Below, in pieces: positions 10,150 through 21,803 of a stretch of 64,000 nucleotides of DNA. Numbering within the stretch: the stretch's first letter is position 1; every line of letters begins with the position of its first letter. A model generated the notes under the pieces. The model had not been told where the DNA came from and searched no databases. It was given only the letters and a program-made list of their open reading frames with translations. The DNA is from Juglans regia (taxonomy: Eukaryota; Streptophyta; Magnoliopsida; Fagales; Juglandaceae), in assembly GCF_001411555.2 (NCBI RefSeq), contig NC_049914.1, positions 9,996,273 to 10,060,272 on the forward strand, in the 5' to 3' direction. The translations under genes were made by a program, and so were the position numbers.

Positions 10150-10640
10150 ATGCCACGCCAATTAAGTTTTTTTCCTCCTTTCACTCTCCCTGGCCCCGTT
10201 CCCTACCCCGTCAGCCTAGAGAGAGATGGAGAGAGAGAGAGAGAGATCTTGTACTTGCCAGTGAGGGGCGATGACGACGACGTTCTAACATCGGTGACGA
10301 GAGGAGGAAAATGGTTGGGCTACGGTGAGGGGTGCGGCAACGACGTCAATGAGGGGCGAGGAAGGTGCGGCGCGATGTTTTTTAGGGCATGAGTTGGCAA
10401 TGACGGCGAGGGGTGATAGAGGAAGGTGCAGTGACGACGTTTTTTAGAGGATGTGTTGGCAACGTCAGTGAGGGGTTGTGGAGACATTGGGCTTAGGGGT
10501 TTGGGAAAGGGAGCGGACAAGGGGAAGGGGGAGGAAGGGAATGAAAGTACTGTTCATTCGTGTTCTGGCCAGGGAGCCCGAGTATACCCAGACCGAAACC
10601 CGAATTGAAACCGGTATTTAAAAATCCGAGTTGCACCCAA
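10150..10640. repeat. G-rich low-complexity repeat, CCGG-element fragment
   Basis: GA microsatellite followed by GAGGGGCGATGACGACG-type degenerate repeats, then CCCGAGTATACCCAGACCGAAACCCG, which resembles the ends of the element at 43077-44000. The open frames here are by-products of base composition. Confidence 0.45.
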
Positions 10641-10869
10641 GTTTTTTTTTTTTTAATAAATCAAAGTCTATATGATATGAATATGCTTTTATGAAAAAAA
10701 TGTTGATGCAGCATTCAAACTTTATTTATTTAATTTTTTAAATCAAAGTCTACATGTTCGTTGACCACCATTAAAAAGTCACATAGAAGAGAGTAAAAAA
10801 AAACCATAAAATAGATGATTCATTGAACATAATATGCATTTTCCTTTTGAGTTTTTTTCCATTTAGTTG

Positions 10870-11480
10870 CTAGAAAGTAAGGTTGTACAACAAACCAAGA
10901 AACCGACCTAGACTGACCCAGACTAGCCGCCAGAGCTTAGAACCGGCCGAAATCGGTGGAGAATCGATCGGCGTGCGGCAGCAAATAGAGAAAACCAATA
11001 TCGGCCTATTCGACATCAGTTCGAACCTGGTTCAAACTGCTGAACCGACCGATTAAATAAATTATTATTTTTTTATATGTTCTGTACTCAAAATGACGCC
11101 ATTCTACTTAAGCTTAAGTGGAACAATATCGTTTTAAGCCTGTAGTTATGTTTTAAACACAATTAAAACGACGTCGTTTGGTATTACACCAAACGTCGTC
11201 GTTTAATTCATAACATATTAAAAAAAGTTTTTAGTAGAACGACGTCGTTTGATTTAAACCAAATGGCATCATTTCAAATAAAGTCGCCTTCTTCCTCGGG
11301 TCTTCTTCCCTGATTGCAGATTCTCAGTTCTCATCCACTTTCTCTCTGGCGGTTCACAGTCAGTTCTTAGGCCGAGCTTCGTCTGAGAGAGTAGAGAGAG
11401 CGAGTGTTGCAAAGGGCTCGGGGTTTTCTATGTGGGTATCGGGCCGAGAAAAAACCTGGCCTAGATGAATAGTCCGACGA
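10870..11480. repeat. Repeat with ACGACGTCGT palindromes
   Basis: The left part has degenerate CCGACC/GAACCGACC words as in the CCGG elements. The centre has the perfect 14-base palindrome AAACGACGTCGTTT at 11166-11179, a nearby near-perfect hairpin partner (CCAAACGTCGTCGTTT, to 11204), and another AACGACGTCGTT at 11238-11249. It is unassigned, probably a transposon remnant. Confidence 0.5.
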
Positions 11481-11659
11481 AGCGGCACGAGGGAGAAGGA
11501 GAGAGGGGAAAAATGAGAAAAAAAAATTTGACGTGGCATACTAATTAGTATTGTGTCACATTAATTTGTGGGATCTGTTCGTATCTCTAACAACTTTCAA
11601 AACAAAAAGGGAGACGACTAGAGAAACATATATAACTATAAGAACCAATAGAAGAATAT

Positions 11660-12022
11660 TTAGGCTCTGTTTGGTTGTTAAACTCAACTCAGTATAGTTC
11701 ATTTTTAAACATCTTCAACCATCCAAACAATCACTTAAACTGCATCTGGAAAGAACTTGAGTGAGTCTACACTGTTTGATGTAACTGTCCTGTCCAATGG
11801 CAGAAATTCTGTAGTGGGCACATGATGCCTACAAACCGGTGGCTAGGAAAAATAGAAAGTAATATTTTGTACATTTTGCCCCTAGTTAATTTGATGTGGA
11901 TGGATGTCATATCAACACATTTAAATTCATTTTAAGCGGACTCCATAAAATTCACTCTACCATCTCAATTCATTATTATTTATAAAGAACTCAATTCAGT
12001 TTAATATCTAAACGCAACCTTA
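11660..12022. mobile_element. MITE, same family as 4734-5063
   Basis: The left end AGGCTCTGTTTGGTTGTTAAACTC matches the reverse complement of the right end (AAGGTTGCGTTTAGATATTAAAC). About 200 bp of unrelated-looking sequence in the middle may be a nested insertion. Confidence 0.65.
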
Positions 12023-13678
12023 AATTGAGAGGGTACTGTAGCTATAGCTAGCCTAAGATGTCACGTAAATATGATCTCATGTATACACAGAAACACGGTT
12101 TCGACGATGATTGATTCAAATATATTTTATGATCAACATCCAATTTAGAATTCAAATTTGACATTTTTGAACAAACAGGACAAATTCCTGGATGAGCTCT
12201 ATGCCTATATGTATTATACTCAAGGAATAATATTAATTAATTGATCGTGATTGGTCTACATATAGACGACTCGTTCCATGTACAGTATTTTATAATTACT
12301 TTTGAAAATACCTTAAGAACTCCGCCATCTCGGGGCACACTGCTCAGCCAAACTATATATGTCATCAGAAATAAATAAAGAAAATAAAAATAAAACATCA
12401 TAAATGACTTGACACATACATAAGATCATTTGATTTTTTTTTTTTTTTAAACATGTTTGCTGAGAAGAAAATTTTCAATTTTCTAATATTTAAACTTCAA
12501 ATTTCAATGCATGCACACATATTTAAAATCCCAAAATTGTTTTTTCATCTCCCTAAAAAAAACATTTTCTACTTTAAAATAATCAACTAAAAATTATTTT
12601 TCACATCTTTTTTCACATCTTTTTTAATTCGAAACATGCATATATATATATATATATATGGATCATGCGCGCGTTTTTAATTTTATGAATGGAAGGTCGA
12701 TCTAAATTAAAATAATAATATTGACTAATGAAACCTTCTAATTATGAGTAATGAGTAACGCTCTAAGAATAAGTTAAAACGACAGCTCCAAACAACAAAA
12801 TGACTAATGGAACCTTCTAATTATATCGTATTTTGGTGTCATGTCATGTCTTGAGGTGCGCACGTACGCAATAATTGCTATATATATATGCCACACGAGT
12901 ACTATATATGTCTATGTATTGAACCTTGATTTCAGCTAAGAATTAGTCAATTATACTAAGGATAATTTGTAGTATATAATATTATTATTGATGTTTACGA
13001 AGCTAATGTTTGTGATGATTTATGCTTTGGTTTGGGAATATTTCCACGCTTACGACGGGCAACGCAATATATATAACAGCTGTCTCTAAGACGTACGAGA
13101 TATATGTCGTTGTTGTTGGTTATAATAATAATAATAATAATAATAAAATAAATAAAATATTTTAAATAAGAAATGATTTATACAGTATTAGAATATATAA
13201 ATTTTATATAGTTTTAAAAAAAAGTAAATATGAAACCCAACATGAGAAAAATCTACTTTATAAATTATAATAATGAACCTTATATTTATTTTAAAAATAA
13301 ATATGCAAAATTTCTTCAATCATATAATTATAAAGAGTAATGTTATATATAAGTTCTAAATAGACAAGTTTCATACAAGTCTTTTGTAAAATAATGGGTC
13401 TCACTAATAAATAATAATTTTTTTATATTTTTTTAAAGTAGAGTCTACTTTTTTACAAAAATTTATATAAGATTTATCTATTTAAAATTTATATAAATCA
13501 TTTCTCAATTATAAATCATGTAATACATTATACAGAGGAACTGTCGTATTTAAAAAGTCAAAAGTATAAAGTACGTAACTGACTTTGTCACGGTCTCGAT
13601 CTCACCAAAATATGTGTATATATAAATAAATAAATAAATAAATAAATAAAATACTCTTTTTTGGTGCAAGAAAGACTG
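12023..13678. other. Intergenic, microsatellites and a MITE-like block
   Basis: No gene seen. It contains a short TA run near 12640, TAA/AAT runs near 13120 and (AAAT)n at 13621-13651, and an AT-rich repeat (13330-13510) of the GTAATGTTATATATAAG type. The stretch 12780-12900 resembles 29140-29280 upstream of the third EXO70H gene. Confidence 0.45.
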
Positions 13679-14398
13679 TAGGGGTGTAACCGGTCCGGTC
13701 CGGTCCGGTTTTGGATAAAATCTAGGACCGAACCGGTATGTACCGGTTTTATATTTTTCAAAACCGATTACGCACCGGTTATCCTCCTAAACCGGTACTT
13801 CCGGTTTTACCGGTTTCCGGTCCGGTCCGGTCCGGTTTTCCGGTTTTTTAAAAATATAAATTTCACAATTTGTCATTAAAAATTTGTTTATAAAAAAAAA
13901 AAAAAATTGATTTAAAAAAAACTGTTTTATACTTTTATTAATATATTAGACTATATAATAGTATTAATATTAGACTATTGGTATAGTTATAAGTTATATA
14001 TTAGTATTAGTTATAAACTTTTAGTAATTTAGTATTAATATTTTATGTAATAATTTATAAATTATAATAAGAAATTATTTCATATATGAATATATATGTT
14101 ATATATAAAATTTCACATAAAAATTTATAATTATACATTATATATAAAACTTATATATATTAATATTTAATATATATAAAATATTTTGTATAAAACTTAT
14201 ATATAAAATTATTTTTTTTTATTTTTTTTAATCAACCGGTCCGGTCCGGTCCAAAAAATTCTGGAACCGGAACCGGACCGGAACCGGCCGGTTTTTACGT
14301 TTTAAAAACCGGTTCCGGACCAGACCGGTTCAAAACCGGTAAAACCGGTCCGGTTCGGTCCGGTTTTTCGATTTTTCGGTTTGAGTTTACACCCCTAA
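13679..14398. mobile_element. CCGGTCCGG-rich element with terminal inverted repeats
   Basis: 720 bp bounded by TAGGGGTGTAA and TTACACCCCTA. Both shoulders carry CCGGTCCGGTCCGGTCCGG-type runs and their complements, so the ends can fold back over an AT-rich core. No ORF. A related copy lies at 39385-40134. Confidence 0.7.
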
Positions 14399-14854
14399 GA
14401 AAGAGTACCCAAAAAGAAAATAAATAAATAAACAAATAAAACAAAGATGCATGGTGGGGAGTAAGCGGGCGACGGTCAAGTGCATTAAAATAACTGCAAT
14501 TTCTGTTTTTCTGTGACTGGTGGCCAAGGAGAGCAAGACAACCGACAGTACGAGTATTAATAAGGCTTGCATCTTAGAATTCGTCAAAATTCAAAATCAT
14601 TTTTTGTTTTCTTTTTTGAAGTATAAAGTTAGAATACAGAGGAGTAGTCGTCGTATAGAAAAAGTCAAAAAATATACAAATAATAGTTGTAGTAGTAGTC
14701 GTCGTGTCTTACCTCATCTGCAGGGAATTAAAATAGTAGTTAAAATTTTAATGCATGCGGATCAACTTGCACTATTATTCAATCCAGAATTGAGATTGCA
14801 CAGCTCTTCCCACACAGCTCTTCCCACTAAGCTACCTAAAACTTCAGATTGAAC
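14399..14854. other. Intergenic, no gene seen
   Basis: AT-rich sequence with a GTAGTAGTCGTCGT run near 14690. No coding content is recognised. Confidence 0.4.
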
Positions 14855-15970
14855 GAAAGGGGGTGGGAGCTTCGGCTCCTCCCCCCTATTCCTCCTTCCT
14901 CTCCCCCTTTATGTCTGTCCATGTTTATCTCTGTGTAGTGTTTGTCTTGGTTTTATTTTTTGTTTTTCAGGCCGAATAAGGGAGGATCGTCGTTCGGCTC
15001 TTTGCAGCCGTCTACCGCCTACACGCGCCCCACCGGGATGAAACCCAGCCGCCGATCTTCAAACCCACCAAATATGGCGTTCATCGGAGTGGAGCGTAGC
15101 CCGCACGCGCGGGACGAAGCTCTGGATCTCGTCGACGCGTGCCCACCACGCGCCACTGCGGAGCCCTTTGCCGATGCCACGCTCGGCTTCTCTGGACTCC
15201 TTGACTCCGGGGCTTCCAAGATCGACCGTCGGTTTCCCTCCCCGAGTGACTAGCACCCTGTACGCGTCACTGCCGACGCATCGTGCACTGTTCATTCGCT
15301 GTGGTCTTCTGTTACTTTGTTCTATTCCAGTATTTTGTTGCGTTTTGTTTTGTGTTCTTGTGTTCTTTTGTTGACCCAAGTGAGGTGTTGTGCCTTTGGA
15401 TTGTACGCAATCTAGGGCAAGAGCTATTTGAGAGTGGGGGGTGATTTCATGGCCGGTGATATCGTATGACCAGTCCTCGCGTAGGTGCTACCTGCGTAGT
15501 GGAGGCTGTTGTGTCTGTACGTGAGCTGGGTGCTCGTGCCGTCAGGGCTCGAAACGTCGATGCTTGCGGTGGGCGTGTGGTCCGGGTCACACCGAGACTT
15601 GTGGTTTTGTAGTTTAGTTTGTTTAGTTAGTAGTTTTTTAGTTGTTAATGTGTTTTATTTGATTTTTGTTATTTTAGGTTTTAATAAAATAGAAATAGGT
15701 TATTGGATTTAGTGTTCATAGTAGTGTCCCGTACTTTTTCTCCTTAGGAGGATAGAGGGGCCGTCAAGTTCTGTTTACAGAATGCTTTCTCCGTTAAGAG
15801 AGAGTTATTAAGAAGTTAAGACAATGTCCGCCATAAAGAAATTTGTGTGTGGGGAAGCTCAAGAACTTATGCGTAGTTGGCTTATACTCTGGATTTATCC
15901 ATATATTGATAAGTCACATTTGTAACTTCGGTTTATTAATGAAATGAGACTATTTCATCAAAAAAAAAAA
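14855..15970 (+). mobile_element. Non-autonomous non-LTR retroelement with poly-A tail
   Basis: A GC-rich head with hairpin GGGAGCTTCGGCTCC (14867-14881), a GT...TTTTTCAG intron-like stretch, a GC-rich core (CAGCCGCCGATCTTCAAACC near 15045), and a tail region ending AATGAAATGAGACTATTTCATC plus A10-11 at 15960-15970. It is homologous over the core to 61926-62650 on the minus strand. It has no reverse transcriptase, so it is a truncated LINE or LINE-mobilised non-autonomous element. The open frames inside do not resemble known proteins. Confidence 0.65.
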
Positions 15971-17290
15971 TTTTTAATAAACAAAATTTCAATAGTGAAT
16001 CTTACTTTGTTTAAAATGAGGTGCGTAAAATTTACATATTTTATAATTATATATAACATTATTTCTATATTTATAACCTAGTCAGAGTAGAATCATTCAA
16101 AGTACTCATCAACGAGAACAATGCATTGGCATAAATTAATAAGCCATTCTATTATTTGTAGGATCCACGCAATAACGAAGGATTTTTATATGAAACCGAA
16201 ATTCCAAAATCTCAAGATCTCATGCATCAAGCGTGGGAGAAAAAATATTATAGAATTAAGGTCTCCTCGATGATTACTTGCGTATCACAGGTTCTCAGAT
16301 GATCTTGAATAAAGACATAGTATTCGGAACCACGTAACTCGGAGCCTTTCATGTGCAATGTACTATATTTTATGGATAGATAAAGAAATTTTATTTAAAT
16401 AAAGAACAAAAGTTTGAATTATGAATAATGTTACTCATCATCTCAGTTTCCATCATCTTATGATGTGATAATAAATGATTGAAAATTATTTATTACATTT
16501 CACTTCTAAACCTATCATTTAATATTACATCATAAAATGATAAGAAAATGATAAAAATTGAGATGATGAATAGATTTATTTATTTATTTATTTAAAAGAT
16601 ACATTTTAATAATTTATTTTTACTGGATATAAGCTCAATTTCGAAATTAATGAATAAGCTCAATTTCGTTTAAAAAAGATAAGAAACTCAAACATGGTAC
16701 TCATGATGAACTCGGATATAATTTAATTTTATATTAAAATTTGATCGGTAACTCTGATTTGACATCTTAATCATAACCACAATCTACCGGATTTCGACCC
16801 CTAAGAACATGACAACGACAATGACACGAAGGAATTAATCTGAAAATCGGGAGTGGAGAAGGACATGCAAGCGATTCCTGCCGTCTGTCGTTTTGACATT
16901 ATCTTTTGAGATTTGCTACATAATTTTCAATACACTTTACACTTTAAATTTTTTAAATTTTTAATATTTTTTTTAAATTTTTTTCTGAGTTTATTCTTTT
17001 TAAATTATTTTAAATTTTTTATTCATTATTTATATAATAAATATTTAATAAAAAAAAATAATAAAAATTAAAAATAATGTGAAGTGTAGAGGTTGTATAA
17101 ACAGTAGGAGGTTGAGTTTTTTGTCAAACGTAATTCCAAACTTAAAAGCAAAACAAACAAACAAGGGGCGAAGCGCGTATACGGCAGTCTTCAATCGCGC
17201 CAGTGTAATCAGTCCTGCTATCCAGACGACAATGTCAACTATTCTTACCGTTACCGGCCCCAGTTGTCCCCTCCACTCTTGAGTCTTTCT
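15971..17290. other. Intergenic upstream of EXO70H copy B, with two MITEs
   Basis: A small foldback MITE spans about 16428-16580: CTCATCATCTCAGTTTCCATC on the left, with the inverse of the GAGATGATGAATAG end on the right. Another lies at about 16915-17095 (TACACTTTACACTT against AAGTGTAGAGG). The remainder has no assignable content. Confidence 0.5.
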
Positions 17291-17306
17291 TCCCTCTCCC
17301 TTCCTC

Positions 17307-17313
17307 TATAAAT
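17307..17313 (+). promoter_or_regulatory. Putative TATA box of EXO70H copy B
   Basis: TATAAAT lies 189 bp before the chosen ATG, followed by a pyrimidine-rich leader. The equivalent position before the third EXO70H has CCATAAATACTCC, so the placement is conserved. Upstream sequence for copy A is outside the window. Confidence 0.6.
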
Positions 17314-17501
17314 GCCCCCCACTCGTATTCTCTCCCCTTCCATTAAGCAATATTCCAACTCTCTCGCATAGCAGACTACGCCAGAGCAAGAATCTACAAC
17401 CCATCTCTTTTTCACAACTCTCGTACTCTGTTTAAATCTTATCTGAAAAGATTGAAAAAACAAATACCGAAGATTATACAGTGACTGACAAGAAAATCGG
17501 A

Positions 17502-19346
17502 ATGAGGAATCATTTCTTGTTCAAATCTTCACCTCCATCTAAAACAATCCCACCTCCTTCACCCCCCCGCACTACTTTCTCTGAATCGCTAATGAATGAA
17601 AACATCGAAATAGCAGAGTCCCTTATTATAAAGTGGAGCACGGACGCTTCCTCTTACGTCAAAATCGCCTCCCTTTTCCACGACGACCGTACTGAATCCA
17701 AACAGTTCCTACACTCCGTCAGAGACCTGCAGTCCGCCATGAAATATTTTGTTACCCAAAACGCGGCCTCCGAAAAGCTTGTCAGGGCCCACACCTTGAT
17801 GCAAATGGCTATGAAGAGGTTGGAGAAGGAGTTCTATCAGATTTTGTCAGCCAATCGGGCGTGCCTGGATCCCGAATCGGTTTCGGCCCGCTCCTCTAGA
17901 TCCTCGGCGGCGAGGTCTAGTGTTTCCGACCTGGAGGATGATGAGTCGGAGGACGAGTTTCGTGCCGTTGGCGAGTCGGTATCTGAGGTGGACCGAGCTT
18001 CGATGATTGCGATGGCGGACTTAGAAGCTATTGCAGACTGTATGATAGCTTCTGGTTATGGCAAAGAGTGCGTGAAAATCTACAAAGTAATACGCAAATC
18101 TATCATCGATGAGGCTTTGTATCATCTCGGGGTTGAGAGGCTGTCTCTCTCGAAAGTGCTGAAGATCGATTGGGAGGTTTTGGAGCTGAAGATCAAGAAG
18201 TGGTTGAACGCTGTAAAAATGGCCGTGAAAACTCTCTTTTATGGAGAGAGGATTCTGTGTGATACCGTGTTTTCCGCTTCGGAATCGATCAGAGAATCGT
18301 GCTTCGCTGATATTTCCAGAGAGAGCGCGATTAGCTTGTTTGAGTTCCCGGAAATCGTAGCAAAGAGCAAGAAATCCCCTGAGAAAATGTTTCGTATGTT
18401 GGACATGTACGAAGCTATCTCTGATTCCTGGCCAGAGATCGAATCTATTTTTTCGTATGAATCGACCTCTGTCGTTCGATCACAGGCAGTTTCTTCTCTG
18501 GTCAAGCTCGGTGAGGCGGTGCGCACGATGCTAACGGACTTCGAAACCGCCATCCAGAAGGACCCGTCGAAGAGTCCCGTCCCCGGAGGTGGGGTTCACC
18601 CGCTCACACGCTACGTAATGAACTACATCTCCTTCCTAGCCGATTACAGCGGCGTCCTCGCCGACATCGTCACCGACTGGCCTTTAACATTGCATTCACC
18701 GTTACCAGAATCCTGCTTCGACAGCCTAGAGTCCGACGATAGTCTGATTTCCACTCGAATTGCGTGGTTGATCCTCGTCCTCCTCTGTAAACTAGACGGC
18801 AAAACTGAGTTCTACAAGGATGCGGCGCTCTCGTACCTGTTCTTAGCCAACAACCTCCAATACGTCGTCGTCAAGGTGCGCACGTCGAACCTGAAACTCC
18901 TCCTCGGTGAGGATTGGGTGACTATGCACGAATCAAAGGTGAAACAGTACGCTTCGAACTACGAGCGGATGGGCTGGAACAAGGTATTCTCTTCGTTGCC
19001 CGAAAATCCGACGGCTGAGATTTCACTGGAGCAAGCGAGGGATTGTTTAAAGAAATTCAATTTGGCGTTTGACGAGGCGTATAGGAAACAGAGTGCATGG
19101 ATTATTACGGACCCGAAACTCCGGGACGAAATCAAAATCTCGGTGGCGAAGAAGCTTAGATCGGCGTACCAGGAGTTTTACAACAAGTATCGGGGTAAGT
19201 TGAGGTTCGGATCTGGATCTTTGGTCAGATATACCCCAGATGATTTGGGGAATTACTTGTCGGATCTGTTCTATGCGACCGGAAGTGCAGGGAGTGTTTC
19301 GTCATCTTCTTCGACTTCCCACTCTCGTGGTGGGCAAAGCCATTGA
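17502..19346 (+). CDS. EXO70H: EXO70H-type exocyst subunit, copy B (complete)
   Basis: Intronless 614-residue protein. Expected role, from family knowledge: plant-specific EXO70H exocyst subunit in cytosol and at the plasma membrane, tethering Golgi-derived vesicles for polarised wall or surface secretion. The N-terminus is Pro/Ser-rich (1-30), a helical region spans 30-120, and a Ser-rich then acidic linker (128-153, SSRSSAARSSVSDLEDDESE) leads to the Exo70 domain (about 235-596), which carries GGGVHPLTRYVMNYISFLAD and ends RYTPDDLGNYLSDLF; a Ser-rich tail follows. The start is the ATG at 17502: the frame is open upstream to 17481, but only via GTG, and MR(N/S) is aligned with the paralogue. 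It has no disabling change and sits in the same orientation as the other two copies. Size and layout fit EXO70H members (about 600-630 residues). Confidence 0.95.
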   Translation: MRNHFLFKSSPPSKTIPPPSPPRTTFSESLMNENIEIAESLIIKWSTDASSYVKIASLFHDDRTESKQFLHSVRDLQSAMKYFVTQNAASEKLVRAHTLMQMAMKRLEKEFYQILSANRACLDPESVSARSSRSSAARSSVSDLEDDESEDEFRAVGESVSEVDRASMIAMADLEAIADCMIASGYGKECVKIYKVIRKSIIDEALYHLGVERLSLSKVLKIDWEVLELKIKKWLNAVKMAVKTLFYGERILCDTVFSASESIRESCFADISRESAISLFEFPEIVAKSKKSPEKMFRMLDMYEAISDSWPEIESIFSYESTSVVRSQAVSSLVKLGEAVRTMLTDFETAIQKDPSKSPVPGGGVHPLTRYVMNYISFLADYSGVLADIVTDWPLTLHSPLPESCFDSLESDDSLISTRIAWLILVLLCKLDGKTEFYKDAALSYLFLANNLQYVVVKVRTSNLKLLLGEDWVTMHESKVKQYASNYERMGWNKVFSSLPENPTAEISLEQARDCLKKFNLAFDEAYRKQSAWIITDPKLRDEIKISVAKKLRSAYQEFYNKYRGKLRFGSGSLVRYTPDDLGNYLSDLFYATGSAGSVSSSSSTSHSRGGQSH

Positions 19347-19878
19347 GATTTTTGTGCTCGTGTGTTTTGTACATAAAAAACAAAAGAAAACTCAAAGTGA
19401 AAATAATTTTGTACACGTATATAGAGATTGATACATCTGATCTGGATCAGCAACAATACAGATACTACAAAATTCTTTGATTTTTAATTTCTCTATTTTT
19501 AATTTTGAATATTATTAAAAACGTTATTATTATTATTATTATTTTTTATTTTTTACTCTCAAAACATTTCCAAATCATATTGTGCAACCAGCGCCCACAA
19601 ACAACAAAATACTGTACAATCACAACCAAGCTGGTAGTCTATCAAAAAAAAAAACAACCATGCTCGTATCTAATTATTTCAGGAAATGAAGCGAAGAAAT
19701 ATACATGTATGAGTAAATACTTACGAAAAATTCTATCTATACTTATAATTTTATTTATGTAACCATACGTGCTAATGTGTCAACCTAAAAGTGGTGAAAA
19801 TATAAAATTCAAAATATAAAATATAAATTAAAAAATAAATATTAATATAATAAGGACATGTTTGCTCTGGTTTCTTAC
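19347..19878. other. 3' flank of EXO70H copy B
   Basis: Matches 1010-1540, with substitutions and a small changed block near 19646-19668. No gene seen. Confidence 0.6.
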
Positions 19879-21003
19879 TTTTAACAAAAAAGTCATCTAT
19901 ATAAACTTTCATGTTCCGCCCGATTTGATTTTTGAACATTCGGTTAACCAGTCGCTGGTACGTTACTCTCAAATTTTTTAGACCGAATGACATCGCTCTG
20001 CAGCAGTAGAGGCCTCCGTCTGTGATAAATGCAGTTTTCTCCTCATCATCAGAGTTCATACTGATCAGATTATAACCAGATTATGCATCCATAAAGCTAA
20101 GAAGGGTGTTCCTGGCCGTTGAATCCACTATTAAGTCTATCCTTGGGAGGGTAAAGCTGTCTTTAGGACATACTTTATTTAGATTAGTGAAGTCTACACA
20201 CATTCTCCACTTTCTACTTATTTTTTTTTTTTACCAACACGATGTTGGAAAGCCATTCGGGACAATGAACTTCTCGGATGAACCCTATGGCCAAAAGGTG
20301 ATCTTCTTCCTCAGCGATGGCTGCATACTTCTCAACACTGAAATTGTGGTGTTTTTGTTGGATCTTTTTCGCCTCAGGGTTTACACTAAGGCAGTGTTCT
20401 ATTACTGACACATCGATGCCAGGCATTTCTTCATGACTCCAAGCAAACACATCTCAATGTTCAATAAGAAGTTGCCTCACGAATTGGCTCAATTCGGTAG
20501 CCATTTTAGTTCCTATTCCAGCAGTGTGTTCTGGTTTCTTTGGATCCATTGCTACCAAAACCAATGGTTCGTTGGGCTCTGTCTTTGTCTCTTACTTCTC
20601 TATCTAATTCTGTTAATACTGGAGGCAGGGGTAAGACTGTTCTCCTATAGTCTTCTTCGAGAGTTTGTACAGCTATTGCTTTAGACTTCATTTCTCGGGT
20701 ATGGCAGTCTCTTGCAGTTTTTTGTTCGCGGTGTATTTCGCCTACTCCTGACGGGGTTGGAAACTTCACCTTCAGATGATATGTGGAGGTTATAGCCATC
20801 ATTTGATTCAAGGATGAGCATCTGAGAATTGTGTTGTACGAGGATGAGGCTTTTACCATAAGGAAGTCTACCATAAGAAACGTCATTTTGGGGGCTGTTC
20901 CAGCCAATATAGACAAAGTGATTACTCCGATAGGCTGGATTGTATCCCTAGTGAAACCTTTGAGGGGCTTATGTGCCGGTCATAACCAATCAAGAGCAAT
21001 CCC
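19879..21003 (-). pseudogene. Ty3/gypsy pol fragment, copy B
   Basis: Duplicate of 1540-2665, with the same order of motifs and the same truncation after VKSK. The RT box reads YIDD and the region just before it IGRNMKV, closer to the family consensus than copy A (RRNMKV, CVDD); this suggests copy A has taken more damage in this stretch. Frame changes remain, so it is not functional. Confidence 0.88.
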
Positions 21004-21015
21004 CATTTTAACAGA

Positions 21016-21204
21016 TAAAGCGCACCGTTCGACGAAGGGTGACAAACAAATACAACAGACGGAAAAAGAAGATAAAACGGAAGGTTAAAATCAACCAAAT
21101 ACAACAAAACAAAGCGCACTGTTCAACGAAGGGACACAAGCAAACAAAACAGACGAAAAATAAGATAAAATGAGAGGTTAAAATCAACCATGCTCTGACC
21201 AAAC
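21016..21204. repeat. 94-bp direct repeat, two units, copy B
   Basis: Counterpart of 2678-2865, with AAAGCGCAC at the start of each unit. Confidence 0.7.
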
Positions 21205-21327
21205 CAAAGGTACATTCATATATGCAAATTTGTCAACTTACATCAAAGTCTCATGCAGGTCTGGAAACTAAAAGAATAAACACACAAAGAGGTTGAAGGT
21301 TAAGGAGAAGCATCATGGAAGGCTAGG

Positions 21328-21803
21328 GGCATATCTATGCCCATGGTCAACATTTCATAATAAGCCGACTTATTCGGAGGGAGTTCTTGAGGATTGAGGG
21401 TGTGGAGACATTTCATAAATGCCTCTCTAGGAAAGTGAAACGTTTCTCAGAGGAAAGAGATTGAAAACTACAAACACTCTCATCAAGCCGATTGATATGG
21501 TACACTGACAGAAATTCCCGACCAATCAGATCAGGATAATTCTCCAAATCACCAAGAGCAATTCAAAAGGCAATGCAACTAGCCATTATGAAATGCCAAG
21601 CATTGGGGTTAATTTGGGCCGGAGCTAGTTCCAGTAAGGCTAAGATATCACGCACCAAACGGCAGAATGGCAACCAAAGTCCATTGGAAAACATGTGGGG
21701 ATAGAGAGCAACCCTTTTCTCCAGTCCATTAGCATCTACCATTGGAACACGAGAACTGGGAGCTTCCAGAACGGTATCGTAAGGGATAGGGTATAACCTG
21801 CAA
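21328..21803 (-). pseudogene. PF04195-like ORF remnant, copy B
   Basis: Counterpart of 2990-3465, with the same single frame on the minus strand and the same TGA after CIAF, so the nonsense change predates the duplication. Confidence 0.7.

Noticed and set aside
14942..15379. Protein-coding gene in the GC-rich block
   Set aside because: Frames on both strands come from a poly-A-tailed retroelement with a related copy at 61926-62650; no conserved protein is visible.
17481..17501. Extended N-terminus of EXO70H copy B
   Set aside because: It would need a GTG start; the ATG at 17502 aligns with the paralogue.
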